Of a stretch of 64,000 bases of DNA, positions 23,301 to 33,967 are shown one piece after another. The position numbers and the translations under genes are program-made. This DNA is from Ceratopteris richardii (lineage: Eukaryota > Streptophyta > Polypodiopsida > Polypodiales > Pteridaceae). The notes under the pieces are model-generated. The model made no database searches. It saw only the letters and a program-made list of their open reading frames with translations, and was not told the DNA's origin. Within the stretch, counting starts at the first letter, position 1. Each line of letters begins with the position of its first letter. The DNA lies in NCBI GenBank assembly GCA_020310875.1, contig CM035407.1, positions 203,331,627-203,395,626 of the forward strand, in the 5' to 3' direction.

Positions 23301-23400
23301 AGAAAAGATTTTGGAGATAAATGGAAATGGATACTTTCTGTTGTAAATAGCCAAAAAGTAGAATTAGAAAACTCTAATTTTTGTAAAGCTCAAGAAGACT
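20331..23400. other. unassigned DNA, no gene recognised
   Basis: Positions 20340-20760 are GC-richer and give a Lys/Arg-rich minus-strand frame (20568-20897) without known motifs. From 20900 on the DNA is AT-rich. Frames at 22079-22312 and 22328-22528 have no recognisable domain. I see no tRNA, rRNA or splice-supported gene model. Confidence 0.5.
22911..23249 (+). CDS. unrecognised 112-codon ORF
   Basis: This is the longest open frame in the unassigned stretch. It has ATG starts, a hydrophobic N-terminal third (MMFILMSIPHSVYLYNTFF) and a hydrophilic Asn/Ser-rich remainder, with no motif I know. Length alone is weak evidence in AT-rich DNA. It may equally be part of the 5' flank or LTR of the old element D, or chance. 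Confidence 0.15.
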   Translation: MMFILMSIPHSVYLYNTFFVKFLERISGQRITSSFYVCAKLLMLPPMALFLDNILDFEPYNKPMAIHKTLNHFYGININLSSLNFSKEDQRSCKLVECFYSRSIVSYLTSLE

Positions 23401-24050
23401 CTTCTTTGAATTGTTATAGAGCTATGTACAAAGTTCGAAGGTCATTGGATAACTAAGGATAGTAATCTAGAACCTCCCTCATTAAGAATAGAAAGCTCCT
23501 TCTTTGGTTGTCATCTCCTTCTTCACTATGATATTTGTGTGATGTCTTGTGTGACTTGTTTTGTGTTGTTTGGTTGATCATTTACTTGTAGATTGAGTTG
23601 AGATTTGTTTATGAGATCTTTTAGGAGTTTAATGAATTGCAGAGATGACTTCTCTTGGTTTGAAGAAAGTCAACTGATTTAATATCATATTTGATTGTGC
23701 ATGAAAAAATGGCATGGATGACGCACTTGAATCACTCAATTTGGTGCTATTCATGGAGTTATGAGCATTTGAGGTTTCCAACAATAACTTCTCAAAAAGT
23801 CATGTTTCCAAAAAATTGTGTTTTTATAAATCTTACTTTTTCTCACATATCTAAGGATCTCTTGTCAAGTTTAGCTTATATCTTTTGTGAATGATTGATT
23901 TGTGGTTTATTACATTATTCTTTAAGCAACAATCGGGTTAACTTGTTCTTGGATTGACAATTTGAAGAGGTTTCATTTTCCTTTAGAGGTTCAATCAAGT
24001 CATTGTTAGTACAATGGGATAGATGTTCTATTAATGGAGTGAGATTAACA
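23401..24050 (+). repeat. probable 5' LTR end of Athila-like element D (left limit unknown)
   Basis: The stretch ends GATTAACA seven bases before a decayed tRNA-Asp-type primer site. This is the same spacing as in gypsy C, whose LTR ends GAGCAACA. No second LTR of D is in the window, so the left boundary is a guess based on the 649-bp LTR of C. Confidence 0.4.
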
Positions 24051-24057
24051 TCTTTTT

Positions 24058-24075
24058 TGGTGCCATATCTGGGGA
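24058..24075 (+). other. decayed primer-binding site of element D (tRNA-Asp type)
   Basis: TGGTGCCATATCTGGGGA matches the primer site of gypsy C, TGGCGCCGTTGCCGGGGA, at 14 of 18 positions. Three of the four differences are C-to-T or G-to-A, as expected from decay of methylated cytosines. Confidence 0.65.
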
Positions 24076-24599
24076 GGAGTAACCTAGATTGGTGGTGAAA
24101 AAATCATAAGTAAACTTCATTTTCAATATCATAATTAGACTATCATTGTTGTCAAAATTAAAATTGAAAGGAAACATGCTAGGTATGCTCTTTTCAATAA
24201 TGATCAGGAAGACAAGACAATGAGTCCTTTGTAAAGGTTCAGTCAATTGACAAGAAAGGATGGTCATGTGATGTAACTTGAGTACTCAAATTGATGGTCC
24301 TTTGCTTGATTGTTTCAAGTTTTGCATTTTCTTTGTACCTCTTTTAGGAGAATTGAAAGTGAAGAAGTTGAAAAGACACATTGGTACCATGTAGGAGGAA
24401 AAATCATCTTTGAAATTGGTGTTGAAGTAGTAAACACTCAATCATGAATTTGGTGTTTTGTTTTCTTGAGTTTTTCTTGAGTTTGAAAAACACATGAAAA
24501 AGCATAAAAACATTGTAAAAACTTCAAAAAACATAGATAAAGAGAGATTTAATTCATAGACAAGCTAGGAAATGAAAACACAGTAAAAACAAAATCATT

Positions 24600-26130
24600 T
24601 CAATGTTTTTGAAAAATTCTCAAGAAATCGTGACTTTTTGGATCTTTTTTAGTTCTCAGAAAATCATGATTTTTAAAAGAAAAAGACAAAGGAAAATTTG
24701 AGTGCAAAGTGTAAAAAGAGAAATTAGAGTGGAGAAAACTAGTATTTACATTCTCAAAAACAAGAATTTGGTGTAAAAATCACATAAAAGTTAACAAAAG
24801 TTGAAGAGGTCCAAAGTAAAAAAATCACGAGTTTTTGGGTCAAAAAACAAGAGAAAATTATGACTTTTTGGTTTTTGAACAAATTGAGAAAATCGCAACT
24901 TTGGATTTATGTGGAAAAAATTTGCGACTTTGTGAAGTGAGAAAATCTGGACTTTCTTGTTTTGCTAAGACTATAAAAGAAACAATCACCAAAGACTTGG
25001 TCATTATGAGAGAGTGCATGAGAGAGAGATTGAGAGTAGAGAATCGCGACCAGCAACCTTGAGCAAGGTGAAAACCAAGCAACCTTGAGCAAGCATTGCA
25101 TTGCTATCATTCCGAAGAGCAAGAGGTAAGCTCAACACACCATTTTCTAATTTTTTGAGGACTAAAAGGTTAAAAAATGTGTGGTTTTCAACAAAACTGA
25201 GAATCATGACTTTCTCATTTTTGTCATAACTCATGCATGGAGTTAAACTTTGATAATTTGAATGTAGAAAAGGGATGAGGGGGAAAAGGCACCTCTTTTA
25301 TCATTAAAAACAATAAAAAATAAGGGATATCAGACTAGCTGGAGAAAATCGTGATGTTTTGAGTTGACTTTGCAGAAAAAAACACAATTCTTTGATTAAA
25401 ATAATCTAAAATCTTAAAAAATCAAATACAAAAATAACTAAATTTCAAAAAAAATAAATGGGAGAAAATCATCACTTTTTGAGAAAAATTTTGGAAAACT
25501 TATAAGACAAAAGGGGAAGAGAATTGTGACTTTTTTGGGAGTAAAGGGGTGAGAAAAGTGACTTTTTAATTAACTTTGAGAGAAAATTGCAATGTTTTTT
25601 GTTCAAATATGAGAATTAACTTAGAAAAAATTGTGACTTTTGGGAGAAATTGAAAAAAATCGTGATATTTTTTTATCAAATTTCAAAGAATACCTGGAAG
25701 ACAATCCCAATTTTTTGAAGGAAACAAGTGAGAAAAAATTACGACTTTCTTGTTCAATTGAGAGAACTTGGAAATTTGTAGAGAAAATCGTGATTCCTTT
25801 TATAAATTTTGAGAAATTGTGATGTATTGAGTAAGTTCGAGAACTTAGAAAATTTTTAGAAACTTTGAGAAGAAGCAAGGAAAGATTGAAAGAAAACCGT
25901 GACTTTTTGAAAAAATATATATACTTAGAAAATCGCAACTTTCTAAGAGATGTAAGAAATTTTTTTGAGAAAAATATATTCATTGTTGAATTTTTGGGAA
26001 TAATAAAATTCAAAAAAATAAAACGCTTGGAAAGAAAATTGTGATCACATGAAAATTGGCAAAGAATCGTAACTTTTGGGAAGACCATGATCATCATAAA
26101 GAAATTGCAATTTTTTGAATTTCTCTTCAA
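24600..26130 (+). repeat. degenerate array with GAGAAAATCGTGACTTTTTG-like unit, leader of element D
   Basis: Across about 1.5 kb the phrase G-A-G-A-A-A-A-T-C-G-T-G-A-C-T-T-T-T recurs at least twenty times with substitutions (ATCGCAACTTT, ATTGTGACTTT, ATCGTGATTCC, ATCATCACTTT and others) at irregular spacing. It lies between the D primer site and D gag. This is the position of the CCATCGCGA array in gypsy C. No long ORF spans it apart from a Phe/Ser-rich antisense artefact. Confidence 0.7.
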
Positions 26131-26214
26131 AATTAAGATAAAGAAAATTTTTGGAAAGCAAAAAATTTGAATTTGGTTAGGGAATGTTTTCGAATACCTT
26201 CAAAAAATAACATG

Positions 26215-26497
26215 AAATGAAGACGGAGAAAGGTGGTACCAGAACCAAACCCTAATTTCGACCAGAATCAAGACTTAGATGGCATGACATCACAAGAACC
26301 TGCAAACATGATGTAGGGAGAACAAGGAAATTGAGGGTGACTTTAAGAACATTCTGAAGTATGAGTTTACTAATAGATTTAGAACCTACATCTACAAAGA
26401 TGGAATCAAAATATATGTAGCCAAACTTAGATCAAATCACTCTTCAACATGACTCCTATTACTCAATTGTTAATGAACAATACATAGAGACAGATGG
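26215..26497 (+). pseudogene. element D: gag N-terminal part
   Basis: The piecewise reading (KYEFTNRFRTYIYKDG, then YSIVNEQYIETDGTIYIV across the copia B insertion) parallels the gag of gypsy C (LEFLRTNRLGARIYEDG and FERDAYIDKEGTMYVL). Frameshifts and stops are present. It is split at 26497 by copia B and resumes at 33059. Confidence 0.7.
26493..26497. repeat. target-site duplication GATGG (left) of copia B
   Basis: GATGG recurs at 33054-33058 right after the second LTR. Removing the insert restores the D gag reading ETDGTIYIV. Confidence 0.93.
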
Positions 26498-27530
26498 TGT
26501 TGCGAACATTTGTTTTATGTAGGGTACAAGTTTCAAATTATGTAAATACCTTTGGGAAGTCTTCAAATACTTCAAGAAGGCTCATATTATTCATAAAATA
26601 TAGCAAAAATACCACGTGAGTTCTAGAACATGGTGAGTCAAATTAGTGAGTCACAAGGGAGCTTCAGTGGTGTCCTAGTGGAAGGTCGATGTGGCTAGTT
26701 CTCAAAGTCCATCAATACTTTGCTTATTTGAGCACTTGAGTCATGTAATACCTCCATCCAAGTGTCTACCACGAATTTAGATGTATTAGGAAGGTCTTAG
26801 ATTAGTTTCCCATGCTATAAAAAGAGGAGAAAAGTCGTGATCTTGTGGGATGTCCAAGAGAGTCATATGTGTATCTCTACACTGCTGTAGTTTTGTATGC
26901 AGAGATTGCGGAGCTTGTATCTCCCTCATTATATATCCAAATTACATGTTTGATATCTCATTGGAAAGCTCTTACTGTCTAATTTCTTCCTGTAAATTTT
27001 CATAATCATTGGATTTGTGAGCTGAGATCAATACTCTCTGCAAGTAGTGTGTGTTCTCAGTTTTTTATCCCTGCTGAAGGTCTCCATTAAACCTCAAACT
27101 TACAGAGGTCATATCTCCTTGTGTATGTATCCAAATCATGTGTTCTTTGGCTTGTTAGAAAGCTCTTTAAGTCTACTTGTATTCTGGAAAGTTTCAAAGT
27201 CATTGGAGTTGTGAGTTAAGAGCAGCAGTCTCTGCAAGTGATGTGTGTCCTCAGGTTCATCTCTGTTTAAAGATCTCCATTAAAGCTGCATATTGCAGAG
27301 GTCATAGCTCATTGTGTATTTATCCATTTGAGGTGTTCTATATCTTGTTGGAAAGCTCTTAGAGTGTAGTTTATGTGTGTGAAACAGTTTTGGAAAATTC
27401 TAAGTGAGTAAAGAGCAATTTGCTCTGCAAGAAAATTGGTCTATGCATACAAGTTAGTGAAAAAGTCAACTAGGTCCTGTTGGGTTTCACCTACTTCTAG
27501 CTGTACTTTGGAGATCAATAAAATCCAACA
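26498..27530 (+). repeat. 5' LTR of copia B (1033 bp)
   Basis: It begins TGTTGCGAAC and ends AAATCCAACA. It contains several recurring LTR-internal phrases such as GGAAAGCTCTTA. Confidence 0.95.
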
Positions 27531-27531
27531 T

Positions 27532-27543
27532 TGGTATCAGAGC
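27532..27543 (+). other. primer-binding site of copia B (tRNA-iMet type)
   Basis: TGGTATCAGAGC lies one base after the LTR. Confidence 0.93.
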
Positions 27544-27778
27544 AAGTACTTGGAGGCTTGGAGAAGGTTATCATACGTTGACGAAGAATTTGAAGCTATC
27601 AAAGAAGCAGTTCATCATCAACACTACACAAAGGTAGAAGAAGATTGCAAGGAGGCATCTGAAGCAACATCCAAGCAAAGAAAGGTGCACATACCTCATT
27701 TACAAGGTAAATATTATATTTCTTCTCATCACACACATTGGAAAGGAGGCTTAAAGGAGGAAGCTTAGCATTTGTATT

Positions 27779-30700
27779 ATGGGAGACCAACATGCACAAA
27801 TAGAGAAGCTTGATAAGACCAATTATCAAGCATGGAAGTTTAGAATCACAGCATACTTGCAAGGTAGAGGCTTGTATGGTTTGATTGACGGCACAGATAT
27901 CAAACCCACATTACCAGAGGACCCAAATCAGCAACAATTAAGGGAGTTTAGACTTTGGAATGAGAGAGACAAAAGGGTTATATTCATTTTATCACAAAAT
28001 ATTCAAGATTCAATGGTAGGACACATACAAGATCTAGACACAAGTAGAGATGTTTGGCTTGCATTGGAAAGGTTGTATGCTACAGGTACAAGAGCAAGGA
28101 AGATTCAACTCAAAAATGAGTTGAATAACATAAAGAAAGATACAAGGACATCGGTCAATGATTACATATTGAAAGTTAAAGAGATTGCAGATCAACTAGG
28201 ATCAATTCAAGCTCATGTGGAGGACGACGACTTGGTTGCACATACTCTCAACGGACTCAAAGATGATGAGAGATGGAAACCCTTCATTACTTCAGTTTAT
28301 GTCAGAGGAGAATTACCAGATTTTGATCAACTTATTGCCCTCATGGTCATGGAGGAGATGAATCTAAATGGTTCTACTTCAAATCAAAAAGGATCTCAAG
28401 GACAAGCTCTTTATGTAGGATCATCAAGAGGTGGAAACAGAGGTGGAAGAGGTTCAAATAGAGGTCGAGGAAGAAGGAGCGATGATCAAAGGACTTCAAG
28501 TGGCTTCTTCAACACAAGAGGAAGAGGAAGATCAAGCACTAGAGGTACGAGAGGCTACTACAACTACAACCAAAGACAAAGGAGTGAAGATAATAAGAAC
28601 AATTGCTATATATGTGGAAGGTATGGACACTATGCCAAAGATTGTTATCAAAATGAAAATAATCAAGGTGGTAATCGAAGAGGAGACTATTCAAGAAGAG
28701 GTAAACAACAAGGAAATTATGCAGTTGAAGGTAAAAGTGATGATTATGATTCTCTTCTTATGATGAATGTAGAAACTAAGATGAATTGCAATAGCGATGT
28801 ATGGTATGTAGATAGTGGTTGTTCTAATCACATGTCTCATGATGCTTCATGGTTTTCTAATATGCATAATCCGTCATGTAAAGGTCATGTTGAAACAGGA
28901 GATGATACAACACATAAGATTATGCAGGTTGGAGATGTTGTTATGCATGATAAGAGCAAGAAAAATTGCTTGAAGGATGTACTTTATGTGCCAACGATCA
29001 CTAAGAATTTGATGTCGGTTGGTCAAATGGTAGAAAAAGGTCTACAAGTGAGATTTAATCATGCAGGTTGCTTCATTGAGGATCCAAAGCAAAGGAGGTT
29101 AATTGCTAGAGGTCAAAAACAAGGTAGATTGTTTACATTCAAGGTAAACCCAAATCATACAAACTATTTCTCTTATGGTATGCATAGAATAGCAGAGCTT
29201 GATCTATGGCACAAAAGGATTGGACACATGAATGTACACAGGTTAAATGAGCTATCAAAGAAGAGGATTGTTGAAGGATTACCTGATCTTACTAAGCAAC
29301 ATATGGTGCATCTTTGTGAAGCATGTCAAATGGGTAAGCAGAGTAGACAACCTTTCAAGCATTCAAGCTATATAAGTGATGGTTTGCTAGATCTCATACA
29401 CACAGATGTGTGGGGACCTACTAAAGAGGCATCCTTGGTTGGTAATAAGTACTATGTATCATTCATTGAAGATCATAGTAGAATGACATTTGTGTATTTT
29501 ATTAAACATAAGAGTGAGGTCTTTGATTGTTTCAAGAAGTTCAAATCATATGTCGAAAAGCAAACAGGAAGGTATATTAAGAAGCTAAGATCCGATGGAG
29601 GAGGAGAGTATTTCTCTCAAGCTTTTACTGATTTTTTGTATGATGAAGGTATCAAAAGAGAAGTTACATGCAGGTATACTCCACAACAAAATGGAGTCGC
29701 AGAAAGAAGAAACAGAATCATAGCAGAAGCATCTAGAAGCATGCTTAATGATATGTGTTTGCCTAATTATTTTTGGGTTGAAGCTGTTAGCACAAGTGTT
29801 TACATTATGAATAGAGTTCCGACTGCTGGAGTTCATCATTTGACACCATATGAGGTATGGCATGGAAGGAAACCAAGTGTAAGTCATTTGAAAGTATTTG
29901 GCTGTGTATGTTATGTACATGTACCTAGTGAGGTGAGATCTAAACTTGATGCGAAATCAGAAAAATGTATATTTATTGGTTATGCAGATACTCAAAGAGG
30001 ATATAGATGCTATAATCCTCATACCAATAAGGTTGTTGTGTCAAGAGATTTAAACTTTGATGAATCACTTTCATGGTATGCAGATAAGAATTGTTTGCAG
30101 GTCATGGATGAAAATGAAGAAGGTGTGGTTGAAGGAGATGAATGCATAGTTCAGCCATCAGGAAGTTTAAATGATGAAAGGAGTGGTTTAGATGAAGAAA
30201 GAGGATCACCTTTCAATGGAAGATTAAGGCAAGAGTCACCTCCAAGTGTTAAAAGTAAAGGTAAACTCAAACTTGTTGAAGTTAATGATGAAGGAGAGGA
30301 AATTAGTGATGTATGTGAGTATGGAGAATCATCAAAGGTTCCTAATAAGAAAGGAAGAGCATCTACATTGGAGGTAAGAAGAACTTCAAGAGTGAGTAAG
30401 CAACCTCAAAGGTATACTTATGAATCTTTCATGAATACTCATTATGCTTTTATGACAAAAGTTGAGCAGGAAAATGAACCCACATGGTATGATGAGGCCA
30501 AAGGAGATGAAAAGTGGGAGAAAGCAATGAGAGAAGAAATGGAAGCACTACGGGATAACAAGACTTGGAATTTAGTTCCAAGTACACCAAAGCAAAAGGT
30601 AATTGGTTGCAAGTGGGTTTTTAAGATTAAAAGAAATAGTGATGGTAGTGTGTCTAGATATAAGGCTAGACTTGTAGCAAAAGGATATAATCAAACTCAA

Positions 30701-31864
30701 GGTGTGGACTATGAGGAAACATTTAGTCCAGTAGCAAATATGGCAACGGTGAGAACTTTGTTGGCTTTAGCTGCAAGTAAAAGGTGGAATATATATCAAC
30801 TCGATATAAAGAATGCCTTTCTTAATGGTGAGTTAAATGAAGAAGTGTATATGTCACAACCAGATGGTTATGTGGATGCAAAATGTCCTAATCATGTATG
30901 CAAGTTAAAGAAGGCATTGTATGGTCTTAAGCAGGCACCAAGGGCATGGAATGCAAGGTTGGTAAAGTATCTTATGTTGCAAGGATACACAGCGAGTCAT
31001 GCTGATCCTTCACTTTATGTAAAACATGTAGATGGCATGTGTGTCTATGTATGCATTTATGTGGATGACTTGTTGATTACAGGGAATGATGCAAAAGCAA
31101 TTGATGAGATAAAAGGTAATTTGGGAAAGGAATTTAAAATTTCAGATCTTGGTTTGCTCAGATACTTTCTTGGGATTGAAATTGTGTATAGCGATGAAGG
31201 TATGTGGTTGATACAAAGAAAGTATATATGTGATATGCTGAAAAGGTTTGGTATGCAGGAATGTAAATTTGTTTCTACTCCAATGGAATGTAATGTAAAG
31301 CTGAGTGCAAAGGAAGGTGATGAGTTGCATGATATGAATGTATATAGATCCATGGTAGGATCTTTGAATTATGCAACAAAAACTAGACATGATATATGTT
31401 ATGCAGTGGGAGTATTGTCACAGTTTATGCATGAACCTAGAGTACCTCATATGCATGCAGCGAAAAGAGTGCTTAGGTATTTGAAAGGTACCATGAACGA
31501 AGGATTATTTTATAGTCATGATGCTGATCTAACTCTTAAAGTCTTTAGTGATGCAGATTGGGCTGGAAGCAAAGATGACAGAAGATCCACAAGTGGATAT
31601 GTGGTAATAGCAGGAAACAAGACATTAACATGGAGTTCAAAGAAACAGCCTACAGTTGCTTTATCTTCTACAGAGGCTGAGTATAGAGGTTTAGCATTGG
31701 CTACTACTGAGGTTATGTGGTTTAAAAAGTTGTTTCATGACTTGAATGTGCAGGTTGATGTACCACTGATATATGGGGATAACTTGAGCAGCATTCATAT
31801 CACCTCAAATCCTATTTTTCATGCTAGAACAAAGCATATAGAGGTTCACTATCATTATGTTTGA
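27779..31864 (+). CDS. copia B gag-pol polyprotein
   Basis: The single ORF is 1361 codons from an ATG about 250 bp after the LTR. Domains in order: GAG (aa 1-270), CCHC knuckle CYICGRYGHYAKDC (about aa 275-288), protease WYVDSGCSNHMS (about 340), integrase HHCC (HKRIGH...CEACQMGK, about 477-530), integrase core (HTDVWGPT, RSDGGGEYFS, NGVAERRN, about 543-640), RT (KWVFKIKR about 935, LDIKNAFLNG about 1007, YVDDLLITG about 1094), RNase H (DADWAGSKDDRRSTSG about 1258, SSTEAEYRGLA). The stop at 31862-31864 is TGA where CGA is expected; the same frame then continues for about 48 codons (VADIFTKSLDGLKL) to a stop before the polypurine tract. All catalytic residues are present. The last part of RNase H is lost unless the stop is read through. 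Confidence 0.95.
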   Translation: MGDQHAQIEKLDKTNYQAWKFRITAYLQGRGLYGLIDGTDIKPTLPEDPNQQQLREFRLWNERDKRVIFILSQNIQDSMVGHIQDLDTSRDVWLALERLYATGTRARKIQLKNELNNIKKDTRTSVNDYILKVKEIADQLGSIQAHVEDDDLVAHTLNGLKDDERWKPFITSVYVRGELPDFDQLIALMVMEEMNLNGSTSNQKGSQGQALYVGSSRGGNRGGRGSNRGRGRRSDDQRTSSGFFNTRGRGRSSTRGTRGYYNYNQRQRSEDNKNNCYICGRYGHYAKDCYQNENNQGGNRRGDYSRRGKQQGNYAVEGKSDDYDSLLMMNVETKMNCNSDVWYVDSGCSNHMSHDASWFSNMHNPSCKGHVETGDDTTHKIMQVGDVVMHDKSKKNCLKDVLYVPTITKNLMSVGQMVEKGLQVRFNHAGCFIEDPKQRRLIARGQKQGRLFTFKVNPNHTNYFSYGMHRIAELDLWHKRIGHMNVHRLNELSKKRIVEGLPDLTKQHMVHLCEACQMGKQSRQPFKHSSYISDGLLDLIHTDVWGPTKEASLVGNKYYVSFIEDHSRMTFVYFIKHKSEVFDCFKKFKSYVEKQTGRYIKKLRSDGGGEYFSQAFTDFLYDEGIKREVTCRYTPQQNGVAERRNRIIAEASRSMLNDMCLPNYFWVEAVSTSVYIMNRVPTAGVHHLTPYEVWHGRKPSVSHLKVFGCVCYVHVPSEVRSKLDAKSEKCIFIGYADTQRGYRCYNPHTNKVVVSRDLNFDESLSWYADKNCLQVMDENEEGVVEGDECIVQPSGSLNDERSGLDEERGSPFNGRLRQESPPSVKSKGKLKLVEVNDEGEEISDVCEYGESSKVPNKKGRASTLEVRRTSRVSKQPQRYTYESFMNTHYAFMTKVEQENEPTWYDEAKGDEKWEKAMREEMEALRDNKTWNLVPSTPKQKVIGCKWVFKIKRNSDGSVSRYKARLVAKGYNQTQGVDYEETFSPVANMATVRTLLALAASKRWNIYQLDIKNAFLNGELNEEVYMSQPDGYVDAKCPNHVCKLKKALYGLKQAPRAWNARLVKYLMLQGYTASHADPSLYVKHVDGMCVYVCIYVDDLLITGNDAKAIDEIKGNLGKEFKISDLGLLRYFLGIEIVYSDEGMWLIQRKYICDMLKRFGMQECKFVSTPMECNVKLSAKEGDELHDMNVYRSMVGSLNYATKTRHDICYAVGVLSQFMHEPRVPHMHAAKRVLRYLKGTMNEGLFYSHDADLTLKVFSDADWAGSKDDRRSTSGYVVIAGNKTLTWSSKKQPTVALSSTEAEYRGLALATTEVMWFKKLFHDLNVQVDVPLIYGDNLSSIHITSNPIFHARTKHIEVHYHYV

Positions 31865-32007
31865 GAGAAGGCCATGAACAATGAAGTGCAGGTTTCTTTT
31901 GTTGGAACAAAGGATCAAGTTGCAGATATCTTCACCAAATCCTTGGATGGACTAAAGCTTCAAAGATTCAACTATATTCTTGGCATGAAGGAAATACCCT
32001 TTGAAAC

Positions 32008-32020
32008 TTGAGGGGGAGAA
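32008..32020 (+). other. polypurine tract of copia B
   Basis: TTGAGGGGGAGAA directly precedes the 3' LTR. Confidence 0.9.
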
Positions 32021-33053
32021 TGTTGCGAACATTTGTTTTATGTAGGGTACAAGTTTCAAATTATGTAAATACCTTTGGGAAGTCTTCAAATACTTCAAGA
32101 AGGCTCATATTATTCATAAAATGTAGCAAAAATACCACGTGAGTTCTAGAACATGGTGAGTCAAATTAGTGAGTCACAAGGGAGCTTCAGTGGTGTCCTA
32201 GTGGAAGGTCGATGTGGCTAGTTCTCAAAGTCTATCAATACTTTGCTTATTTGAGCACTTGAGTCATGTAATACCTCCATCCAAGTGTCTACCACGAATT
32301 TAGATGTATTAGGAAGGTTTTAGATTAGTTTCCCATGCTATAAAAAGAGGAGAAAAGTCGTGATCTTGTGGGATGTCCAAGAGAGTCATATGTGTATCTC
32401 TACACTGCTGTAGTTTTGTATGCAGAGATTGCAGAGCTTGTATCTCCCTCATTATATATCCAAATTACATGTTTGATATCTCATTGGAAAGCTCTTACTG
32501 TCTACTGTCTTCCTGTAAATTTTCATAATCATTGGATTTGTGAGCTGAGATCAATACTCTCTGCAAGTAGTATGTGTTCTTTGTTTTTTATCCCTGCTGA
32601 AGGTCTCCATTAAACCTCAAACTTGCAGAGGTCATATCTCCTTGTGTATGTATCCAAATCATGTGTTCTTTGGCTTGTTAGAAAGCTCTTTAAGTCTACT
32701 TGTATTCTGGAAAGTTTCAAAGTCATTGGAGTTGTGAGTTAAGAGCAGTAGTCTCTGCAAGTGATGTGTGTCCTCAGGTTCATCTCTATTTCAAGATCTC
32801 CATTAAAGCTGCATATTGCAGAGGTCATAGCTCATTGTGTATTTATCCATTTGAGGTGTTCTATATCTTGTTGGAAAGATCTTAGAGTCTAGTTTATGTG
32901 TGTGAAACAGTTTTGGAAAATTCTAAGTGAGTAAAGAGCAATTTGCTCTGCAAGAAAATTGGTCTATGCATACAAGTTAGTGAAAAAGTCAACTAGGTCC
33001 TGTTGGGTTTCACCTACTTCTAGTTGTACTTTGGAGATCAATAAAATCCAACA
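32021..33053 (+). repeat. 3' LTR of copia B (1033 bp)
   Basis: It has the same length and ends as 26498-27530. TSD GATGG follows at 33054-33058. Confidence 0.95.
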
Positions 33054-33058
33054 GATGG

Positions 33059-33180
33059 AACAATATATATCGTAACAGGAGGAACCCAAAAACATCAATG
33101 GCTAAGGATAATTACCTAACAAGAGAGCCATGAGAGATGAAGACATTGAGGAAATACTAACTCCTAGAGGTCAATTCATA
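33059..33180 (+). pseudogene. element D: gag continuation
   Basis: The reading EDIEEILTPRGQF parallels gypsy C gag (EPLEEPRTPRGKS). It ends near 33180 at the truncated 3' side of copia C2. D resumes at 55931, about 170 codons further along the gag by comparison with C, so D DNA was lost there. Confidence 0.7.
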
Positions 33181-33311
33181 CATTCTCCATTACCTTTTCC
33201 CTCACGAAATGATATTCAATCTCTATGTGTTTTGTTCTTGCATGAAATACTGGATTTGCTGCAAGATACAACGAGCTCATATTATCTCCATGTATGATAG
33301 GTATACCTTGA
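33181..33311 (-). pseudogene. copia C2: RNase H C-terminal fragment
   Basis: The minus-strand reading contains [23 protein letters not shown], broken here only for length, and the HFVREK end of a Ty1/copia RNase H. It continues, across the gypsy C insertion, the RNase H that stops at 50620. The final codons, polypurine tract and 3' LTR of C2 are missing at 33180, so that side was deleted. Confidence 0.88.
33307..33311. repeat. target-site duplication CTTGA (left) of gypsy C
   Basis: CTTGA recurs at 50615-50619. Together with the split copia reading it defines the insertion precisely. Confidence 0.93.
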
Positions 33312-33960
33312 TGTTGGAAGCAGCCAGAGGCACAAACGCCACGGAAGCATGTAAAGAAGGAGCAGGGAGCCAGGCGGATCAATTTTTCAAACAAATATAT
33401 TTCTTATTAATTCTCCAAACATTCAACAGTGATTATTATCACTAATTGTAACATATGTATCATAGAAAACCACATTTTGTAATCCATAGCTCCATTTTGT
33501 GCAAGCCGAGGAGTCCTCGAGCTTGAGGAGCTTAGGTAGAATGCTCGTACCAATTTTCATTATTTTTAGACATCGTTTACCCTTCCAAATAGCATCTAGG
33601 ACCTATTTTTTAACTAGGCCGGTCACTAGATGTGAAACCGGTCAAAACTAGTCTAGAAACTATAAAAAGAGCTAGAGAGCTCATTTTGGAGGTTGGTTCA
33701 TTGTAGCTTGTTGGAGATTAGAGTTCTTTTGAGCTTGTAAGAGCACTCTTGAGTAATAGAGCTAATTTCCCACCTTCCATTGTGTCTTGCTTGTCTCTTC
33801 ATTGTGTGTGTGTATGTGTGTGTGCATCTTTGTGCTTCTCACCTTCACTCTCACATCATCTCTCATTCACGATCTTCATATCACTCCTACCTCTCCCTCG
33901 GATTGACATTAAGGAGGTGAAGCTTCTTAACGTGGTTCTCACCATTGTGCTAGAGCAACA
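33312..33960 (+). repeat. 5' LTR of gypsy C (649 bp)
   Basis: It is almost identical to 49967-50614; I see two substitutions and one T-run length change. It includes a TATAAAAAG-like box near 33661 and a short TG repeat near 33806. Confidence 0.95.
33660..33668 (+). promoter_or_regulatory. candidate TATA box in 5' LTR of gypsy C
   Basis: CTATAAAAAGAGC lies in the middle of the LTR. A matching copy lies in the 3' LTR near 50317. The position suits a U3/R promoter, with transcription starting a few tens of bases downstream. No experimental support is available here. Confidence 0.5.
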
Positions 33961-33967
33961 CCAAATT

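Larger units (their letters stand above)
26498..33053 (+). mobile_element. Ty1/copia retrotransposon B, almost intact
   Basis: The element is 6.56 kb with two 1033-bp LTRs (TGTTGCGAAC...ATCCAACA), a 5-bp TSD, an iMet-type primer site, a single gag-pol ORF and a polypurine tract. The LTRs differ at roughly 16 positions, about 1.5%, so it is a little older than copia A by this measure. It is a different family from copia A and C2. The only clear lesion I see in the coding region is one TGA near the end of RNase H. Confidence 0.95.

Noticed and set aside
24031..26130. A 169-codon minus-strand Phe/Ser/Lys-rich frame and neighbours
   Set aside because: A product of the A/T-rich leader array of element D; no domain and no conservation argument.
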